Positions 58,902 through 64,000 of a stretch of DNA of 64,000 bases are shown here, piece by piece; the stretch's first letter is position 1; each line of letters opens with the position of its first letter. The notes under the pieces were generated by a model. That model made no database searches. It was not told the DNA's origin and saw nothing but the letters and a program-made list of their open reading frames with translations. Source of the DNA: Welwitschia mirabilis (taxonomy: Eukaryota > Gnetophyta > Gnetopsida > Welwitschiales); NCBI GenBank assembly GCA_051453625.1, contig JBOZIK010000001.1:273366026-273430025 (forward strand), in the 5' to 3' direction. Position numbers and translations under genes: made by a program.

Positions 58902-60180
58902 CACTACACCATAAAAATAATGAAGGATTTCTATTCTCGAATGTAAGAGAAATTAACAAAAAATAAATTTAAGGAATTTCCTTAGTAAAATTTAAAATTA
59001 TTCTTTTTAATAATACATAACATAGGATTCAAACAAATATTAGACAAAAATGGTGGTTTTAAGACTTTTTTCATATATTGACAAAGTGGTAAAAATGCCA
59101 CTATAGTGGTATGTCTAAATTTATTTCTTCACAAAGATAAAAACGTACATATCCAAATGTCATATAGAAATTATTTTAATTTATAACTAAAGAAATTTAA
59201 CAAATGATAAATTTTTTAATGAATTATACTGACTGTGGGAAAAGTAGTATGAAAGTCTCTACAAGACATCTTAAACCTTTATTAAAAGTGAAAAATTATA
59301 ATTTCTATAAATGTGAAGGTAATAGGAGAGACTATTAGTGATAAATATAGGTGTCCATAATGCAATGGTGAAAAGATGATTTAAGAAAAGAAAATATTGA
59401 AGGTAATAGTTTAAAATGGTATGCAACAAAATCAAATGATCATATTCTAAGGAAATCATATTTAAGAGAAACTAAGAAGAAAACAACATGCTTTTCAATA
59501 GGAATATTATGAAGAAGATGAGAGGAAGGTAGTTGAAGCACCTAAAGTTTAATGTGCATAGCAACAAGTGCTCTACATTACATTTGAACTTGACTTTTTT
59601 ACTCTTTAAGTTGTGGAAAATGATTTCTTTTAACTTGATCTTTTCTTTTGCTAAGACTAATTATATTTCCATGAAGAAAAATAAAAAGATACATGTATTA
59701 GCAACTTTTTAACTATATGATAAAGCATTTTCTCTCTAAGAATTGTTTTTTTTCCATTAAATTTTTTAATAAAATTATTAAAAATTTGAAAATGTAATTA
59801 TTAGNNNNNNNNNNNNNNNNNNNNNNNNNNNNNNNNNNNNNNNNNNNNNNNNNNNNNNNNNNNNNNNNNNNNNNNNNNNNNNNNNNNNNNNNNNNNNNNN
59901 NNNNTTAATAAAATTATTACAACTTTAAAAATGTAATTATTAGAAATTTTCTTTATGTATTATGTTACATCTATTTTGATTTATCACTTTGAAATTTGAC
60001 AAATATAGAAGCATAACCATCCAACATTTCATTTATGTACCATGTAAAAAGTATCTTCATTTGTAAAAAATACTTAAAATAACGTCATGAGCATAATTAT
60101 CTCTTTGTGAACATATAAAAAAGTGACTAGGATACCATGATTGATAATCCATATTATTTAAAAATAAAATAACAACCTAG
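58902..60180. repeat. Repeat unit 2 with CACTA-like end
   Basis: Begins CACTACACCATAAAAATAA. Its body is a diverged copy of unit 1, shorter near the start. It contains a 100-N gap at 59805-59904 whose edges repeat the same 39 bp. Confidence 0.6.
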
Positions 60181-61143
60181 TGATTTAAAGATAAACAAAT
60201 AAATTAATAAACTAAAAATATTCATGCAATTCTTACCTTATATATATGAAGTCATCTTCGAAAATTCTATTTTTCACTACTTATTATAAAAAATAAACAC
60301 ATATATACACTTTAATACTACTTCTAAATGCGTCATTGTTATTTTACCAACATTTATCTTTTGTTCATTATTCCTTCTTTAATTATGCTTTGCTTTAAAT
60401 ATGTTTTCTATCTTAAATCCTACCTATCTTCAAAATAATTTTATGGTTTTTCAATTAATTAACTTCTATATAAAATACATAGGTAAGTTTTTAGGTTATT
60501 TATGTATATTTTTATTATTTAATTGATCAAATAATACATATTTCATTTATGGATCTTATTCTCTTTTCATATTTTTCTTACCATTATTTAAAAATAATGA
60601 AGGTTTTACAACTATGTTAAAAATTACTTTGTAATGTGAATAACGTTTATTTATCAAATAAAAATTTACTAGCATCTATATCAAACTCAACGAAGTGATT
60701 AAAATTATTTTGAACTACATATAAAAATTTTGTTATTTTTTAATTTTTCTGAGAAGTATGTTATTTAATTAAGTCAAAAAAAATAGATCCACATCCTATT
60801 ATATTTAGGCTAGCTTAATAAGCCTACAAATACAACTACAAATTATAATGCTAATCACTATGTCATTTTTAAAAGTGTAGGAAGTAGTTGAGATAAAGTG
60901 TGATGTACTAGCATTATAATGAAAGTTATCAAGAGTTAGAGGTAATAGTTATACCTCATGAGAAGCTTATAATTATCTTTTATACTATTTTAATAACTAT
61001 AAATAGATAAAGGAGTGATAACTATATATACTTAAGGTGATTTTTTTTTAAACTTAATATTCATATAAATAATAAGTTATTGTTATAAAAAATTTTGAGG
61101 TTCATATAGGATTTTGTTATTAAGGATCTATAAATATATAAGC
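60181..61143. other. AT-rich stretch, nothing recognised
   Basis: No motif on either strand. Confidence 0.4.
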
Positions 61144-61677
61144 AAACATAAAAGAACCTATAAGTTAAGTAAATCATCATGTCATCCTAAACATTTCCAA
61201 GAGCCAGGGAGTTAAGAAGAACATGTTGGATGTGAAAAGAAGCAAAAAGAGATACATTAGGATAAAGAACCATAAAATACTAGGATTTAGCTTAAGTAAT
61301 TAATTAGGAATTTATGAAAAAAAGCTATTAAAAGTTTTTCTAATGTTGACAAAATAGTAATGATTATTAATTCAAGTAAGACAATGTGAATTGAGAAGGA
61401 AGTACTACAATGATTATTAAAAGTAAGATACCTTTAAATAAATATGAAACCCCTTATAAAATAAGGCAATTGATTTCTAATATGATGAAAAAAAATTAGA
61501 TAGAGTATATTTAGCTAATACATGTAAATCTAAGTATCATAAATTTATTTAGTACAAACCTAGAATTTAGAAATTTTTTATGATTAGGGGTTAGCATTTC
61601 CAAGTGATTCACCTAAGAGTGTTTTCTCAAAAAAATCCAACTATAGTTTTATCAATTTAACATGAGTCATGCTAGGT
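61144..61677. repeat. First copy of a gap-edge duplication
   Basis: Nearly identical to 61778-62310 (534 against 533 bp), running exactly to the N gap at 61678-61777. Likely an unmerged contig overlap. Confidence 0.85.
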
Positions 61678-61777
61678 NNNNNNNNNNNNNNNNNNNNNNN
61701 NNNNNNNNNNNNNNNNNNNNNNNNNNNNNNNNNNNNNNNNNNNNNNNNNNNNNNNNNNNNNNNNNNNNNNNNNNNNN

Positions 61778-62310
61778 AAACATAAAAGAACCTATAAGTT
61801 AAGTAAATCATCATGCCATCCTAAACATTTCCAAGAACCAGAGAGTTAAGAAGAACATGTTGGATGTGAAAAGAAGCAAAAAGAAAGACATTAGGATACA
61901 GAACCATAAAAGACTAGGATTTAGCTTAAGTAATTAATTAGGAATTTATGAAAGAAAGCTATTAAAAGTTTTTCTAATGTTGATAAAATAGTAATGATTA
62001 TTAATTCAAGTAAGACAATGTGAATTGAGAAGGAAGGATTACAATGATTATTAAAATTAAGATACCTTTAAATAAATATGAAACCCCTTATAAAATAAGG
62101 TAATTGATTTCTAATATGATGACAACAAATTAGATAGAGTATATTTAGCTAATACATGTAAATATAAGTATCATAAAGTTCTTTAGTACAAACCTAGAAT
62201 TTAGAAATTTTTTATGATTAGGCGTTAGCATTTCCAAGTGATTCACCTAAGAGTGTTTTCTTAAAAAATTCCAACTATAGTTTTATAATTTAACATGAGT
62301 CATGCTAGGT
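61778..62310. repeat. Second copy of a gap-edge duplication
   Basis: Starts exactly after the gap; see 61144-61677. Confidence 0.85.
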
Positions 62311-62791
62311 TATCTAACATCAAAACTCATATAAATTAGCATGAAAATTAAAAATACTTTATCAAGTATTATGAATTTATTAAGGATGATGCATTTAACT
62401 ATTTTTCTTTTTTTTTTTTTTGAAAAAGATATTTAGTTAGCTAACAAAGAGATATATCAATTACACAGTAGAGGGGACCCGACCCGAGTTTTTAAAGAAA
62501 GGAGTTATTATTCATAATTTAAATATATATAATACATATCAAGGGAATAATTATTCTATAAAGTAAAGGCTAAAGAAGAAAACTTTTTAAACATGAGAGA
62601 TATAGGAAAGGATTATTTAATAATTTTGCCAAAAATTCTAGTATTTCTAATCTTCTATATTTCAAATAAAAATAAGCTTCTTAGAGCATTTCATTAAGTT
62701 TTAATTTTATTTAAAGATGAAATCACAAATTTGAAAGAATGTAAAACTAGTGATATTTAATGCCAATGGAAACTTCTTCGATGCTAATCCC
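62311..62791. other. AT-rich stretch with one short GC patch
   Basis: No gene seen. A 20-bp GC patch, gaggggacccgacccgagtt, lies at about 62,472-62,491 and stands out from its surroundings. Confidence 0.4.
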
Positions 62792-63311
62792 AAGTTGAAT
62801 CTTTAACTTTGCAATTCTAGAAAGTATGTAGGAAAGTTTCTTTTATGTTAGAATGCAGGAATTAAGGATTATTAGTAATCAAACGGTAAAGTCAAAAAGG
62901 TANNNNNNNNNNNNNNNNNNNNNNNNNNNNNNNNNNNNNNNNNNNNNNNNNNNNNNNNNNNNNNNNNNNNNNNNNNNNNNNNNNNNNNNNNNNNNNNNNN
63001 NNNNNNNNNNNNNNNNNNNNNNNNNNNNNNNNNNNNNNNNNNNNNNNNNNNNNNNNNNNNNNNNNNNNNNNNNNNNNNNNNNNNNNNNNNNNNNNNNNNN
63101 NNNNNNNNNNNNNNNNNNNNNNNNNNNNNNNNNNNNNNNNNNNNNNNNNNNNNNNNNNNNNNNNNNNNNNNNNNNNNNNNNNNNNNNNNNNNNNNNNNNN
63201 AAGTTGAATTTTTAACTTTGCAATTCTAGAAAGTATGTAGGAAAGTTTCTTTTATGTTACAATGCAGGAATTAAGGATTATTAGTAATCAAACAGTAAAG
63301 TCAAAACGTTA
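62792..63311. repeat. Gap with duplicated 111-bp edges
   Basis: 62792-62902 and 63201-63311 are near-identical and abut the 298-N gap on each side. A contig overlap or a tandem repeat across the gap. Confidence 0.8.
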
Positions 63312-63337
63312 AAGAAAGGCATTTATAATAAAAACAC

Positions 63338-63342
<5 letters not shown>

Positions 63343-63368
<26 letters not shown>
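63343..63368. repeat. Microsatellite (TA)n
   Basis: About 13 TA units. Confidence 0.95.
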
Positions 63369-63372
<4 letters not shown>

Positions 63373-63398
63373 TAAAGGAATCTTAGATGTTCCACATT

Positions 63399-63580
63399 TC
63401 TATAATCATTTTTTTCCAAAATAAATCATCAAAATATAANNNNNNNNNNNNNNNNNNNNNNNNNNNNNNNNNNNNNNNNNNNNNNNNNNNNNNNNNNNNN
63501 NNNNNNNNNNNNNNNNNNNNNNNNNNNNNNNNNNNNNNNTCTATAATTATTTTTTTCCATAATAAATCATCAAAAGATAA
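63399..63580. repeat. Gap with duplicated 41-bp edges
   Basis: 63399-63439 and 63540-63580 match with three differences and abut the 100-N gap. The frames spanning it on both strands are artefacts. Confidence 0.8.
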
Positions 63581-64000
63581 AATCCACATGCTAGATAATT
63601 TGGATAACTATCAATTCTGAGATAAAGAAGTAATGTACCTAATATTAGAAGAGTAATCTTAATTTTTTTAATTGCTAGATTAAACCATAAATTACATTAA
63701 AATAAAAAATATTTTTAAAAATTAAATACAAAAAGATAATGAGAATATTATATCTTTTTGTAAGAAATTTAAAATATTTATTCTCTCTTATATAACTTTT
63801 TTAGATAATAGCTCCTAGCTGTTACACATCATGTAGATACATTAATCCATTATAAAGAAAGATAAGAATTTTTCTTCCACCTAGCTAACTATTGAAATAA
63901 TTAAGGAAAAAAATTTCATAAAGCTATGCTATCAGTTACATCTCTATATTTTTTTTAAGGAAAATGCTTCACAAATACTAAGCATTTCAAATTGCATGAA
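63581..64000. other. AT-rich stretch, nothing recognised
   Basis: No motif found to the end of the window. Confidence 0.4.

Noticed and set aside
1-64000. CRISPR arrays, operons, ribosome binding sites or phage genes
   Set aside because: Composition, retroelement content and primer sites are those of a plant nuclear genome; no such bacterial features were seen.

Overview
This window looks like nuclear DNA from a land plant, probably a seed plant with a repeat-rich, heavily methylated genome. It is very AT-rich and almost without CpG, is broken by runs of N at scaffold joins, and is filled with decayed Ty1/copia and Ty3/gypsy LTR retrotransposons. I found no intact protein-coding gene, no rRNA or tRNA gene and no CRISPR array. 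Nearly every recognisable reading frame is a retroelement fossil with stops, frameshifts and mostly C-to-T or G-to-A changes. Identifications come from reading translations by eye, not from a database search.

Layout. 0.2-1.3 kb: a + strand Ty1/copia integrase remnant. 1.3-8.6 kb: mostly unrecognised sequence, with a dense inverted-repeat cluster at 4.2-4.5 kb and a repeat arm at 7.16-7.45 kb whose partner lies at 33.4 kb. 8.64-33.21 kb: a minus-strand Ty1/copia element with two LTRs, an initiator-Met primer site, gag, protease, integrase, RT and RNase H. It is split at the start of its RT by a minus-strand Athila/Tat-like Ty3/gypsy complex (10,415-30,077). The outer gypsy LTRs are about 1.1 kb, begin TG and end CA, and are flanked by a 5-bp target duplication (ccatt/tcatt). 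Inside are four LTR copies and four internal segments of one family, separated by gaps, so the interior holds at least two further copies of the same family (nested or tandem). Readable parts are gag with a CCHC knuckle, protease, RT, RNase H, integrase, a post-pol ORF, polypurine tracts and tRNA-Asp primer sites.

37-44.3 kb: a minus-strand copia RT/RNase H end, a pair of related repeats that may be its LTRs, and between them a pseudogene fragment of a CIPK (SnRK3) protein kinase, the only clear host-gene sequence. Tandem repeats lie at 40.4, 41.5 and 42.0 kb. 45.3-48 kb: an LTR-like start, an unusually CpG-rich 255-bp island and two tRNA-like (SINE-type) fossils. 51.7-56.4 kb: a + strand Ty3/gypsy element with an LTR-like TATA region, protease, RT, RNase H and traces of integrase. 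57.2-60.2 kb: two related units, each starting with a CACTA-like end. 60-64 kb: AT-rich repeats with duplicated gap edges.

Several near-identical duplications sit exactly at the edges of N gaps (50.1/50.9, 61.1/61.8, 62.8/63.2, 63.4/63.5, 59.8/59.9 kb). They look like unmerged contig overlaps from two haplotypes, not biology. The genes do not work together as a pathway. What the window records is successive retroelement insertion followed by methylation-driven decay.
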